DNA of 64,000 nt from positions 248,001 to 312,000 of the forward strand of contig CAWGNT010000013.1 in the NCBI GenBank assembly GCA_963824085.1. Reading direction: 5' to 3'. This DNA comes from JARRNE01 sp963824085. Its GTDB lineage: Bacteria > Pseudomonadota > Gammaproteobacteria > Chromatiales > Chromatiaceae. This document shows positions 7,855 to 16,574 of the stretch, piece after piece (position 1 is the first letter of the stretch; every line of letters starts with the position of its first letter). The position numbers and the translations under genes are program-made. The notes under the pieces were generated by a model. That model was not told the origin of the DNA. It did not search any database and worked only from the letters and a program-made list of their open reading frames with translations.

Positions 7855-9345
7855 TCACTTCAATCTCAGCCCGCGCGGCACCACCAGCGGCTCGATGAGC
7901 TCGAAGATGCCCTGTACCAAGAGGGCGAGGACGGCGGCCGGGATGGCGCCCTGCAGGATAAGTCCGAGGTCGTCGAGGCGGATGCCGGTCAGGATGGGCT
8001 GCCCGTAGCCGCCGGCACCGATAAGGGCGGCCAGGGTCGCGGTGCCGACGTTGAGCACCGCTGAGGTCTTGATGCCAGCGAGGATGGAGCGGGCGGCGAG
8101 CGGGAGCTCCACCAGGCGGAGTCTGGCATCAGCGGACAGTCCCAAGACCTCAGCAGACTCGCGCACCTCCGCGGGCACGCCGGTGAGGCCCGCATGGGTG
8201 TTGCGCACGATCGGCAGCAGGCTGTAAAGGAACAGGGCGGCGACCGCCGGTGGGCCTCCGATCCCGAGAAGCGGGATCATGAAGACGAAGAGGGCGAGAG
8301 AGGGGATGGTCTGCACGATGCCGACCAGCCCCAAGATGGCCTGGCCCCAGCGGGGCCGCCGAGCCGCCGCGATGCCGAGCGGCACGGCTACCAGCACGGC
8401 AGCCGAGAGGGAGATTGCCACGAGCAGCAGGTGCTCCCGGGTGTGCCGGCGGAAGCGGGCCCAGGCGGATTCCTCTACGGCAGCCCGGGCGAGTCCGAGG
8501 CGAGCAGCGAGGAAGTCGGCGGCCACCGCGCTCTCGGATTCGCCCCGCAGCTTCACCCGGGCGTTCAGGGCCGCCATGGTGGCGGCATCAATTCGGCCCT
8601 CCAGGCGGCGCATGGCCGCGCCGGCCGCCGGTGCCCGCGCCACCAGGTCGGCTCGATAGAGGACCACCGCCTCGTAGGGCGGGAAGTAGTCGCGGTCGTC
8701 CTCCAGGACCCGCAGGTCGTAGTAGGCGATCTCCGCGTCGGTGCTGTAGAGGTCGACGACGTCGAGATCCCCGGCGGCGAGGCCGCGGTAGGCGAGATCG
8801 TGGTCCAGTCCGCGCACCCGGGTTTGCGGAAGGCCGTAGGCGTGCCTGAGCCCCGGCCAGCCGTCGGCGCGGTCCATGAACTCGTTGCTGAAGCCGAGGC
8901 GCAGTTCCGGATGGGCCTTGAGGTCCGAGATCCGTTTCAGGTTCAGGCGCTCGGCAAGCGCACGCGGCACGCCGAGCGCATAGGTGTCGCTGAAGCCGAG
9001 CGAGGCTGTCATGCGCAGTCCGCGCTGCGCCAGGGCCTTGCGGATCGCGGGGTTGCCGCTGATCCCCTGGCCGGCGAAGATCTCCTGGGTCAGGGTGCCC
9101 GTGTACTCGGGATAGGCGTCGAGGTCGCCCGCGACGAGCGCACTCCAGAGGACCCGCGTGCCGCCGAGCTCACGGCGGTGCCGGACCGCATGGCCCGAGG
9201 CGGCGACCAATTGGCGAAGCATCTCGCCGAGGAGCACCGACTCGGTGAACTTCTTCGAGCCGATCTGCACCGGGGCCGCTTCCGCCGGCGCGGCGAATGC
9301 GGCGACCAGGGCGATCGCGGTTAGCAGCGTTATTGGCCGTTTCAC
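7855..9345 (-). CDS. Osmoprotectant-type ABC transporter, substrate-binding domain fused to permease
   Basis: This 496-residue fusion has a signal peptide (MKRPITLLTAIALVAAFAAP). A periplasmic quaternary-amine-binding domain follows at about 25-290 (IGSKKFTESVLLGEMLRQL, YPEYTGTLTQEI). The rest is a permease domain at about 300-495 with the VQTIPSLALFVFMIPLLGIG and VNVGTATLAALIGAGGYGQP stretches typical of glycine betaine/choline importers. The start is a GTG overlapping the stop of the upstream ATPase gene (GTGA), so the two are translationally coupled. The family takes up betaine, choline, carnitine or related compounds. The substrate cannot be told from sequence. Confidence 0.9.
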   Translation of the reverse strand: MKRPITLLTAIALVAAFAAPAEAAPVQIGSKKFTESVLLGEMLRQLVAASGHAVRHRRELGGTRVLWSALVAGDLDAYPEYTGTLTQEIFAGQGISGNPAIRKALAQRGLRMTASLGFSDTYALGVPRALAERLNLKRISDLKAHPELRLGFSNEFMDRADGWPGLRHAYGLPQTRVRGLDHDLAYRGLAAGDLDVVDLYSTDAEIAYYDLRVLEDDRDYFPPYEAVVLYRADLVARAPAAGAAMRRLEGRIDAATMAALNARVKLRGESESAVAADFLAARLGLARAAVEESAWARFRRHTREHLLLVAISLSAAVLVAVPLGIAAARRPRWGQAILGLVGIVQTIPSLALFVFMIPLLGIGGPPAVAALFLYSLLPIVRNTHAGLTGVPAEVRESAEVLGLSADARLRLVELPLAARSILAGIKTSAVLNVGTATLAALIGAGGYGQPILTGIRLDDLGLILQGAIPAAVLALLVQGIFELIEPLVVPRGLRLK

Positions 9346-10091
9346 GAGTTTCCCTCAAGGACATCGAGGGGTCGCCGCTGGGCGTTGACGAAACGGGTGA
9401 CGAAGGGGTCGGCTGGGGCCTCCAGCAGCGCGCGCGGTCTTCCCTGCTGCACCAACCGCCCCTCGCGCATCAGCACCAGGTGGTGCGCGAAATAGGCGGC
9501 TTCCGCAAGGTCATGAGTAACCAACAGCACCGTCTTAACGAGCCGCTCGAAGATGGCCCCGAGCTCCTGCTGCAGGTCGTAGCGGATGAGGGGGTCAAGC
9601 GCCCCCAGTGGCTCGTCCAGGAGCAGCAGGTCAGGGTCGAGCATGAGGGCACGCATCAGGCTGACGCGCTGGCGCTGCCCGCCGGAGAGCTCCGCCGGAT
9701 AGCGGCCGAGGAGTCCCGGCGGGAAGCGCACCAGCTCCTCAAGCGTACCCAGGCGCTCGGCGATCCGGGGCCGCGCCCACCGCAGCTGACGCGCCATCAG
9801 GGTGACGTTGCGCTCGACGGTGAGGTGAGGGAAGAGTCCGCCCTCCTGGATCACGTAGCCCATGCGCCGGCGCAGCGCCGCGAGCGAGGACGGTGTCAGC
9901 GGGGTTCCTTCGAAGAGGATCTGGCCGCTGTCGGGGAGGACCAGACCAGCCACCAGCCGCAGCAGGGTGGATTTGCCGCATCCGCTGGGTCCGATGAGCA
10001 CGGTCGTGCGCCCCGCCTCCACCGTGAGGTCCATGGCGTGCAGGGCGGATTGCGCGCCGTATCGTTTGCTGACGCCCGTGAATTGAAGCAT
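9342..10091 (-). CDS. Osmoprotectant ABC transporter ATP-binding protein
   Basis: The 249-residue ATPase starts at the ATG at 10091 (MLQFTGVSKRYGAQ). It has Walker A GPSGCGKST, signature LSGGQRQRV, Walker B LLLDEPLGALD and switch His in LLVTHDLAEA. It ends after this core without the C-terminal CBS tandem of the long OpuA/ProV ATPases, so it is of the short OpuC/YehX-like kind. The stop overlaps the GTG start of the substrate-binding/permease gene. Together they form a two-gene importer operon that should act at the inner membrane. Confidence 0.9.
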   Translation of the reverse strand: MLQFTGVSKRYGAQSALHAMDLTVEAGRTTVLIGPSGCGKSTLLRLVAGLVLPDSGQILFEGTPLTPSSLAALRRRMGYVIQEGGLFPHLTVERNVTLMARQLRWARPRIAERLGTLEELVRFPPGLLGRYPAELSGGQRQRVSLMRALMLDPDLLLLDEPLGALDPLIRYDLQQELGAIFERLVKTVLLVTHDLAEAAYFAHHLVLMREGRLVQQGRPRALLEAPADPFVTRFVNAQRRPLDVLEGNS

Positions 10092-10595
10092 CCGGGCAGT
10101 GTCTGCTACGGAGCTCGCAAGCTCAAGGCGGGCGGGGTTGGAAACTGAGTGGACGCCTCTGTCAAGACAGCTCCCTACCAGAAACAAGATATAGAAATCT
10201 TGTTGTTGAAGATCCAAACAAGCGGTCGTGGGTAAGCTCGTGGGCGGCCTGAGGTGTGGGGATTGGCGAGAGCTGGTGGGTCGGTCAAGGCTCAACCAAG
10301 GGGGCTCGCGGAGCTCTCGGGAGGTGCAAGAGCGAGCGTTGACGAGACCGAGCTTCTCGTGCTGTCAGGGGTGGGATCTGCATTTTCTGGGGATTGATAA
10401 CGCTGGCGCGGCGGTTGGGGCGGTGAGACGCGTTAGGTTTGCATTGCATGCCTCGTAATGACCCGAAGCAGACGTTGCCGGCCAGAAGCATCCGCGATTC
10501 AGCGCTCGGGTGGGACCGGTCGCCAGCGACTTGCGGGGCTGTGCGAAACTCGCTGCCGCCAACGGTTTTTGTTTCATCGTGCAAGAGGAGGTCAG
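10092..10595. other. Divergent promoter region
   Basis: About 500 bases lie between the leftward ABC operon and the rightward DMT transporter. No gene is supported. The palindrome at 10183-10204 is the only clear element. Confidence 0.5.
10183..10204. promoter_or_regulatory. Perfect palindrome upstream of the ABC operon
   Basis: AACAAGAT at 10183-10190 is mirrored by ATCTTGTT at 10197-10204 around a 6-base spacer. It sits about 95 bases upstream of the ABC ATPase start in an AT-rich pocket. The size and symmetry suit a dimeric repressor operator, for example of a GbsR/MarR-type regulator. That is inference only. Confidence 0.5.
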
Positions 10596-11495
10596 ATGGC
10601 CGGTGCGAGTACGACTTTCGTGGCGCTGGCGGCTCTTTGCTGGGGGGTTTCAGGCGGAATCGGCGGCATCCTCATGGCTGACGGCTGGAATGCGTTCGTG
10701 GTGTCGTTTTGCCGGGGCGCGATCGGGTTGTTGTTCGTTCTCGTCTGGCTAGCGTTGCGCCCGCACCGCAGCGGATTGGCGAACCGCCGATTGTGGTTTT
10801 GGTCGGCGATTGCCGGTCTCGGCGTGGCTTGCAACTTCGCGTTCTATTTCGTGAGCATCGCGCAGGGCACTGTCGCGGTCGCGGCTACGCTGATGTACTG
10901 TGCGCCGGTGTTCGTCTATCTCGTGTCGTTCGCACTCAAGCTCGAAAGTCCCACCCCGCCCAAGTGGGCCGCGATTGCGGTAGTGATGCTTGGTATCGTG
11001 TTGCTCACACGCATTTACGACACCGGCGCGAGCGGCGTCACGCCGATCGGCGTCGGTGCCGGGCTGCTCGCCGGCCTGTCCTATGCGGTATTCATTTTCG
11101 GCTTCAAGTACGCGGCACCCCACGGAAGCCCGCAGGCGATTCTCGTAATCGCGTTTGCGGCACTTGTCACTGTCCTCATCTGGCCTTGCGATTTTGACCA
11201 GGCCGTTGCCGTGCTGAGCACGCCGGCTTGGCCGCTGTTCATCGCACTCGGTGTGCTTGGCGCCGGATTGTCGTTTTTTCTTTATATCATCGGCCTGCAG
11301 CATACCGAGCCGGCCGTGGCCTCAATTGTTGCGATGATCGAACCGGTCACCGCGTCGCTATTCGGCTTCGTGGTACTGAATGAAAGCCTAGCCGGCCTGC
11401 AGCTCTTCGGCATGGGGCTTATTTTGGTCAGCGTTACCGGACTTAGCGTGTACTCGAATGCCCGGTGGCGACCTTCCGGCCCAACCACCCTATGA
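10596..11495 (+). CDS. EamA/DMT-family inner-membrane transporter
   Basis: The protein has 299 residues and starts at the ATG at 10596, which has GAGGAG 6 bases upstream. It has ten predicted membrane helices in two EamA halves. The first is about residues 1-135 (FVALAALCWGVSGGIGGILM, TLMYCAPVFVYLVSF). The second is about 150-285 and ends with the family hallmark EPVTASLFGFVVLNESLAG. Members export metabolites or drugs across the inner membrane; the substrate cannot be inferred. It stands alone, divergent from the ABC operon, with a long palindromic repeat just after its stop. Confidence 0.9.
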   Translation: MAGASTTFVALAALCWGVSGGIGGILMADGWNAFVVSFCRGAIGLLFVLVWLALRPHRSGLANRRLWFWSAIAGLGVACNFAFYFVSIAQGTVAVAATLMYCAPVFVYLVSFALKLESPTPPKWAAIAVVMLGIVLLTRIYDTGASGVTPIGVGAGLLAGLSYAVFIFGFKYAAPHGSPQAILVIAFAALVTVLIWPCDFDQAVAVLSTPAWPLFIALGVLGAGLSFFLYIIGLQHTEPAVASIVAMIEPVTASLFGFVVLNESLAGLQLFGMGLILVSVTGLSVYSNARWRPSGPTTL

Positions 11496-11536
11496 GTATA
11501 CATGGCCCACATGGCTTTTTTCGGTTCTCAGCCTAA

Positions 11537-11638
11537 GGGGCCGGGTTGTACCCGTCGGGGGTGTCGGCAGCAGGGAGGCTGCCGTCAAGCCTACATGGAT
11601 GTATTCACGGCGTCCCTCGGCGGGTGTAACCAGGCCCC
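11537..11638. repeat. Dispersed palindromic repeat, copy A (102 bp)
   Basis: The ends are inverted: GGGGCCGGGTTGTACC opens and GGTGTAACCAGGCCCC closes the element. The core reads GTCGGCAGCAGGGAGGCTGC and then TACATGGATGTATTCACGGC. It is flanked by T-rich sequence on the left and GAAAAAACGAAAAAC on the right. A second copy with the same ends, core and flank is at 24143-24243. Both copies sit just past the 3' end of a rightward gene, so they may also end transcription. Confidence 0.85.
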
Positions 11639-11995
11639 GAAAAAACGAAAAACCCAAGTGCAAAACGTATAGCGTTCGGATCTAGCTTTCGACTGTTCGA
11701 TGACTGCTTTGGGATGATTCGGCGAAAAGCAGAAGTCCGGATCGATTTTTGCCACCGCAGCGCGCGGCGAGCGGACGAAAATGCAGTTGGCAATTGTTAC
11801 TACCTAAGCGCGAAAAGTCCGTTTTTGGCCGTCTCCGGCTAGTCCCTGACGGTGGCTGTCGAGGCACTGTCAGAAATTTTCACAGTATGATCCTCGTGGT
11901 TTTGCCCGGCGTCCGTTCCTGGCCGGTTGCCGCGTTTGGGGGGATTCGGGGGGCTGTAAGGGCGGTCGGCGGCAGGAGCCGATCCAGAGCGGTCA

Positions 11996-12020
11996 CGGCC
12001 ACTCGGCAAACGAGTGGCCG
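11996..12020. repeat. Perfect 10-bp stem hairpin
   Basis: CGGCCACTCG (11996-12005) pairs with CGAGTGGCCG (12011-12020) over a 5-base loop. There is no T-run on either side, so it is not a classic terminator. Confidence 0.6.
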
Positions 12021-12075
12021 ACTGTGCTAGATCAGTGGCCGTAATGACCGGCATCGGTTGTCTTTTTAGGGTTAG

Positions 12076-12112
12076 GCGAAAGGACCCAGCTGCAATGCGG
12101 GGGTCCTTTCGC
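12076..12112. terminator. 12-bp stem hairpin, possible terminator
   Basis: GCGAAAGGACCC (12076-12087) pairs perfectly with GGGTCCTTTCGC (12101-12112). It lies immediately past the 3' end of the leftward soxZ remnant (stop at 12130) and could terminate it. The T-content after the stem is modest in both directions. Confidence 0.55.
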
Positions 12113-12129
12113 TTGGCATATTCCCCTTG

Positions 12130-12417
12130 CTAGCCAACTGTGACCTGGGACGTCCCACGATGTACAGCGTTGTCCGTCCAGCTGAGCCGGATGACGTCGT
12201 CTGGCGCTGCCTGTCGGATCTTGAACGACAGATAGGGATCCCGAGACACGCCCGAGCTCCAGTCGCCGGTCAGCACTGTCTTGCCATTGAGCTGTGGGGT
12301 GACCTGCTGAATATAGAGACCAGAAACCAGCGCGCCGGTCGTAGGATTCTTGTGGGGAGGTAGCATTGGGTGACTGATCAGCGCCCGTACGACCAAGCCT
12401 TCGCCGTCTTCACGACG
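12130..12417 (-). pseudogene. soxZ: soxZ remnant (thiosulfate-oxidation carrier subunit), N-terminus lost
   Basis: The last 85 or so residues match the SoxZ fold: VVRALISHPM, then HKNPTTGALV, IQQVTPQLNGKTVLTGDW, SRDPYLSFKI and VIRLSWTDN. SoxZ pairs with SoxY, which carries sulfur intermediates on its C-terminal cysteine in the periplasm. Upstream of REDGEG the normal N-terminal strand is missing. The open frame runs back to 12567 through arginine-rich sequence unlike SoxZ, and no proper start with a ribosome binding site is visible near the homology. No soxY or other sox gene is adjacent. I read it as an orphan, probably broken copy. A full-length gene with an odd N-terminus is the alternative. 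Confidence 0.65.
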
Positions 12418-12792
12418 AAGTGATCTGGAATCACGCCGCTTAGGGGACGTGCATCCGGTCCCGGCTCGGGGTCGCCGTACCCGCCGATACCGGCCAAGAA
12501 AACTCAATGCCTTGCACCGCCAGATGCGGTAAAAATCGCCCAATATCATGGGGTCAAAGTCAAACATGGGTTAGGGCGGTGATTACTTGACGCGGACACC
12601 GTGCCCCGACCGTACTGAGTCTTGGCGGAGTGGTTACGACTCGTTCTCGCCGGTCCTTTCTGTATCCTCGCGTGGCCACTTTTCGGCGAGACCTGGCGCG
12701 TTACAGTGATACTAGCAACCAAACTGGTACGGTGCTCGCGCTGTATTTCTCAGCCGGGTATCGACACCGTGTCGGTCACCGACCTCCGGCGC

Positions 12793-13467
12793 CTAGACTA
12801 CGTCCACGGGCTCGAGCAGCTCCGGTCCGTCGTTGCGCGGGCTATTGACGCGACGCGAGACTTGCTGCAGCGTCCAGGGTTCGGGATCAGCCCGCCGCAG
12901 TACCTCAAGTAGCTGGTCCGCGTCCTGGTTGCTGGGATCGAGCCAGACCCCGTACTGCTTTTGCGCCAGGATGACTGGCATTCGGTCATGGAGCTGGCCT
13001 ACTAGTGCATTGGCTTCGGTGACGATGATGGTGCAGGACTCGATATGCCTTCCGTCTCGGTCGGTCCATCGCTCCCAGAGTCCCGCCATCCCGAACGGCT
13101 CGCCGTCCCTGCGACGGATGAGAAAGGGCGTCTTCCCTTGCGCCTCTGTCCTCCACTCGTAGAAACCCTCGGCGGGGATGAGGCAGCGCCGGTGCTTGAA
13201 GGCGTTGCGGTAGGCCGGCTTGGTTGCGACCGTCTCCGCGCGGGCGTTGATCATGTTGTAGCGGCTGTCCGGCCCTTTCGACCATGAGGGAACGAGACCC
13301 CAGCGCAGCGGCACTAGCTCGCGCTTTCGTTCCTCGGTCTCTCTGATGGCGAGCACCGGCTGCGTTGGCGCGAGGTTGTAACGTGGCCTCGCCTCGCACA
13401 GCGAATCCAGGTCGAAACGGCTGGCGTAGACCTCGGGGTCCGAGTGCTGGATGAAACGGCCGCACAT
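12793..13467 (-). CDS. yedK: SRAP (HMCES/YedK) abasic-site protein
   Basis: The 224-residue protein starts at MCGRFIQHSDPEV, where Cys2 becomes the N-terminal catalytic residue after methionine removal. The family motifs are in order: RYNLAPTQPV, RWGLVPSW, NARAETV, RRCLIPAEGFYEW with the active glutamate, and HDRMPVIL with the active histidine. SRAP proteins form a thiazolidine crosslink with abasic sites in single-stranded DNA and so shield forks. Length and motifs are normal. It is a single gene, and its likely regulation by SOS cannot be judged from the short upstream region. Confidence 0.93.
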   Translation of the reverse strand: MCGRFIQHSDPEVYASRFDLDSLCEARPRYNLAPTQPVLAIRETEERKRELVPLRWGLVPSWSKGPDSRYNMINARAETVATKPAYRNAFKHRRCLIPAEGFYEWRTEAQGKTPFLIRRRDGEPFGMAGLWERWTDRDGRHIESCTIIVTEANALVGQLHDRMPVILAQKQYGVWLDPSNQDADQLLEVLRRADPEPWTLQQVSRRVNSPRNDGPELLEPVDVV

Positions 13468-13712
13468 GGGCTCACAGTAACGCGGCGGAACAGCTTGTAC
13501 CACAGTCGCGTGCTAGAGTGAGCGTGCACGGACGGCACTGAAGTGCCCAGTGCATCGGCAGTTATCCTCCTTTTCCGGTGAGCGCTCCCATGGTCAGGGG
13601 GTATCGGGGTGGCTGAGCGCCTTTCCCACGGTCGGCGGGTACTCGTTGTGCCAAAAGTGGAGAAGCAGGGGGGTCTCACGGCCGACTGACGGCCCCTCGA
13701 GACTGGCACCGA

Positions 13713-14360
13713 TCACCGCTGACTGCTAACCGCCCACACGGCGGCCTCCACCCGGGTCTTCAGCTTTATCTTCTTCAGTATGTGCTTCACGTGGACCTTG
13801 ACGGTGCCGACGGAGAGGTCGAGGTCGCGGGCAATGAGCTTGTTGCTGAAGCCTTTAGCGATTAGGCCGAGGATCTCCTCCTCGCGTGGGGTGAGGCCGG
13901 CCTCCTCGGGGCGCTGGGGACGGGGCTCTTCGCGCAGCGCGCGCGCCAGGAGCTCGGTCAGCTGCTCGCTGATCACCAGCCGCCCGCGCATTGCACGCTG
14001 CAGGCTCGCGAGGATGTCCTCCGGCTCCATGTCCTTGAGCAGGTAGCCGTCGGCACCTGCGCGCAGCGCCGCGACCACGTCTTCTTCGCTGTCCGACACG
14101 GTGAGCATGATAATACGGGCGTCGATATCCGCCGCCCGCAGCCGTTGCAGGGTGGCGATCCCGTCCATCCCCTTCATATTGAGGTCGAGCAGGATCAAAT
14201 CGGGGTCGGCCTGCTGGGCCAGCCGAATGCCGCTCTCGCCGTCCGCGGCCTCGCCGACCAGGTGCAGGGCGGGCTCCATCCGGATCAGGTCCGCAACCCC
14301 CTTTCGAAAGAGGGGATGGTCGTCGATGATAACGACGGAGGTCTCGGCGGGCTCGTTCAA
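13713..14360 (-). CDS. narL: Nitrate/nitrite response regulator NarL
   Basis: The protein has 215 residues. An N-terminal receiver domain carries the acidic pair in VVIIDDHPLF, the phospho-Asp in LILLDLNMKGMDG and the Lys in YLLKDM. A C-terminal LuxR-type helix-turn-helix follows at about 148-210 (LTPREEEILGLIAKGFSNKL, GTVKVHVKHILKKI). The first codon appears to be TTG at 14360, overlapping the narX stop (TTGA), so the two are translationally coupled. Its position beside nap genes rather than a narGHJI operon implies that it controls periplasmic nitrate reduction here. Confidence 0.92.
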   Translation of the reverse strand: MNEPAETSVVIIDDHPLFRKGVADLIRMEPALHLVGEAADGESGIRLAQQADPDLILLDLNMKGMDGIATLQRLRAADIDARIIMLTVSDSEEDVVAALRAGADGYLLKDMEPEDILASLQRAMRGRLVISEQLTELLARALREEPRPQRPEEAGLTPREEEILGLIAKGFSNKLIARDLDLSVGTVKVHVKHILKKIKLKTRVEAAVWAVSSQR

Positions 14361-16345
14361 TTGGTTGCTCCAAGCATGGCCGCGGACACGTTGTTGCTCA
14401 CAACTGGGGTGCGGTGACGGAATCGCAGCCGGATGCGGGTCCCCTCGGCCGGAGACGACTCCATGCTGAGCTCGCCGTTAAGGCTCTCGCTGCGCTCGCG
14501 CATGATCGTCATACCGTAGTGATGTGCCCGTCCCGGTCGTGGATCGATCCCCCGGCCGTCATCGCTAACCTCCACCTCGACGCTGTCCCCAAGACGCTGC
14601 AGTGTCACACGTGCATGCTGTGCCTTGGCATGGCGGACCACGTTGGACAGGGCCTCACGCACGATCTGCAGGACATGGATCTCCTCGTTGGGCGTCAGGA
14701 GCGAGGACGGAAGCCGGTTGTCCAGCATGATCTTGACGGTGCTGCGGACACGGAATTCCTGGACCGTATCCTCCAAGGCGCGTTTTAGCCCGCGGTCGTC
14801 CATCTTGAGCCGAAAGGTGGTGAGAAGCTCCCGCAGCTGCCGGTAGGCGCTATTGATGCCCTCGCGTAGCTCTTCCAGCACCCCCTGCGGGGTCATTTTG
14901 TCGCTGGGATCGTTGAGCGCGGCCGAAAGGCGGGTGACCTGGATCTTGAGGTACGACAGGGACTGGGCGAGGGAGTCGTGCAGCTCGCGGGCGATGATGC
15001 CGCGCTCTTCGTGCAAGACGAGGCGTCGGCTTTCACGCATCCGGTGCTGGAGGTTGATGGCGGTACCGATGTGTTCCGCGAGGGACAGGAGCAGCCGTTG
15101 CTGCCAGGGTTCCAGGTCGGCAGCGTCCGGCTGGTCGACGAGCAGCACGCCGAAACGCTGGTCCTTATCCGCCACGGGGAAGGACATGAAGCGGCGCGCG
15201 CTTCCGTCGGTCAGATCCAGCTGGAACTTCCGAGGGCCGTCAAGGTTCTCGCAGGCTCGGCAGCCCTGACCGCGACAGGGACTTTCTTGGCCCGTCTCGG
15301 GCCGGGTGGTGACGACCAGGGTACCAGCGCCTTCGCGATCCTGGTCGCGCAGGCACAGGGTGCTTGGTCCTGTGTTTAGGTCGTGTTGGATGTCGAGCAG
15401 GACCTGTCGCAGGAGTGGCTCGGAGACCGGCGCCTCGTTGAGTGTCTTGCTCGTGCGGTAAAGAAGCTCAAGCGAGTGGTTCGTGCGCGCCAGATCGCGG
15501 GTCTTCTCCTCCACCCGCCGCTCCAGCTCGGCGTACATCCGCGAGAGGTCGGCCGCCATCAGGTTCATGGCGGCGCCCAGCCTTCCGAGCTCGTCGTTGT
15601 CCGTGAACCGGGTGCGACCCGAGAAGTCGCCCTGCCGTGCGCGGTCGGCGCAGGCGAGGAGGTCTCCCAGGGGGCGGATGACCCGGCGAATCACCAGCCC
15701 CATAGTCAGGACCACGATGACGATTGTCAGCGCGAGGGAGATCCCCTGAATGGTCCGCAGCCTCTGGATGCGGTGCTCTGCGACGTCCTCCAAGAGGCGC
15801 ACCAGGGCGTCAATCTGTGCGACGAAGGCGTCTACCCCCGCGAGGTAGCCGGCCCGCGGCAGGGCATGTCTGCCAGGGGAGGCATCGCGCGTGAGCAGAC
15901 GGATGTAATCCTCTAGGGGGGGCTTCATGGCGCGATGCCACAGGGACGTCACCCGCTGGTAAGCGTCGGTCACCTCGTCCTGTGCGCCGCCCGGAATGGC
16001 GTTGACCAGGCGCGGGCTTTCCAGCCGCTCCTCGAACTCGGTTGCCAGCGCTTGTGCTCGGATCGCCCGTTCCGAGGCGGGTACGCTTTCGTCCGCCAGC
16101 GCGACCCCGATGCGATAGGACTGCATGCGCAGCGATCCTGATTGGTTGATTGCAGTGGCCATGCCTTCGTTGGTTTGCGCGATATGGACGGAGCTGATCA
16201 TGCTCACCACGGCGAGCACGACGACGGCGCTCATGAGCAGTCCGATGCTGAGAAGGATCGGCTTACGGGCGAGGCGCCGCATCATGGTCTTCACGACCTC
16301 ACTGTCTAGCGGGAAAACGGTTCTACGAAAAGGGAATACCACCAA
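14357..16345 (-). CDS. narX: Nitrate/nitrite sensor histidine kinase NarX
   Basis: The protein has 662 residues. Two membrane helices (about 30-52 and 190-212) bracket a periplasmic domain with the ligand-binding P-box NQSGSLRMQSYRIG. A HAMP domain (about 215-265) follows, then a GAF-like central module with the cysteine group CRGQGCRACENL, and then the kinase core. That core is of the NarX/HPK7 type: phospho-acceptor His in IARELHDSLAQSLSYLKIQ, N-box REALSNVVRHAKA and G-box DDGRGIDP. It senses nitrate in the periplasm and phosphorylates NarL. Downstream narL overlaps by four bases. Confidence 0.93.
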   Translation of the reverse strand: MVVFPFRRTVFPLDSEVVKTMMRRLARKPILLSIGLLMSAVVVLAVVSMISSVHIAQTNEGMATAINQSGSLRMQSYRIGVALADESVPASERAIRAQALATEFEERLESPRLVNAIPGGAQDEVTDAYQRVTSLWHRAMKPPLEDYIRLLTRDASPGRHALPRAGYLAGVDAFVAQIDALVRLLEDVAEHRIQRLRTIQGISLALTIVIVVLTMGLVIRRVIRPLGDLLACADRARQGDFSGRTRFTDNDELGRLGAAMNLMAADLSRMYAELERRVEEKTRDLARTNHSLELLYRTSKTLNEAPVSEPLLRQVLLDIQHDLNTGPSTLCLRDQDREGAGTLVVTTRPETGQESPCRGQGCRACENLDGPRKFQLDLTDGSARRFMSFPVADKDQRFGVLLVDQPDAADLEPWQQRLLLSLAEHIGTAINLQHRMRESRRLVLHEERGIIARELHDSLAQSLSYLKIQVTRLSAALNDPSDKMTPQGVLEELREGINSAYRQLRELLTTFRLKMDDRGLKRALEDTVQEFRVRSTVKIMLDNRLPSSLLTPNEEIHVLQIVREALSNVVRHAKAQHARVTLQRLGDSVEVEVSDDGRGIDPRPGRAHHYGMTIMRERSESLNGELSMESSPAEGTRIRLRFRHRTPVVSNNVSAAMLGATN

Positions 16346-16574
16346 ATAGCGGGAGCTGCCAATCAGACGCTCCGCAACTACAGTCGCGTTAGGTAACGTC
16401 TAATACTATCAATCTGTTGGCGTTCTACCTCCACTACCACCTTGGAGGTATGCCTTGCCGTTTAGCTAAGTATTTCAGTTGGTTGCGCGACGAGCTCGGA
16501 CTCATAGACTGGCGCTGAAACACCGCGGCCGGCGCCACCCCGAGAGCCGCGGAATCATACTGACCGCGACCGCC
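16346..16574. promoter_or_regulatory. Divergent narX / regulator promoter region with inverted repeat
   Basis: About 230 bases separate the two divergent regulatory genes. TACCTCC at 16426-16432 is mirrored by GGAGGTA at 16444-16450, with a further TACCACC between them. These resemble NarL heptamers (TACYYMT) in the first four bases but miss the last one. Autoregulation by NarL is possible but not shown. Confidence 0.4.

Larger units (their letters stand above)
11639..12129. other. Intergenic stretch with two strong hairpins
   Basis: No gene is supported between the repeat and the soxZ remnant. It contains the hairpins at 11996-12020 and 12076-12112. A small RNA here is possible but unproven. 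Confidence 0.5.

Noticed and set aside
12620..12700. TGGCGGAGTGGTTACGACTC looks like the 5' part of a tRNA-Ser or tRNA-Leu gene
   Set aside because: No matching acceptor strand, T-loop or anticodon arm follows; no tRNA can be folded.
16426..16450. NarL heptamer pair between narX and the regulator gene
   Set aside because: The last base of each heptamer departs from TACYYMT and the spacing is not the 7-2-7 arrangement, so I list it only as an inverted repeat in the promoter region.
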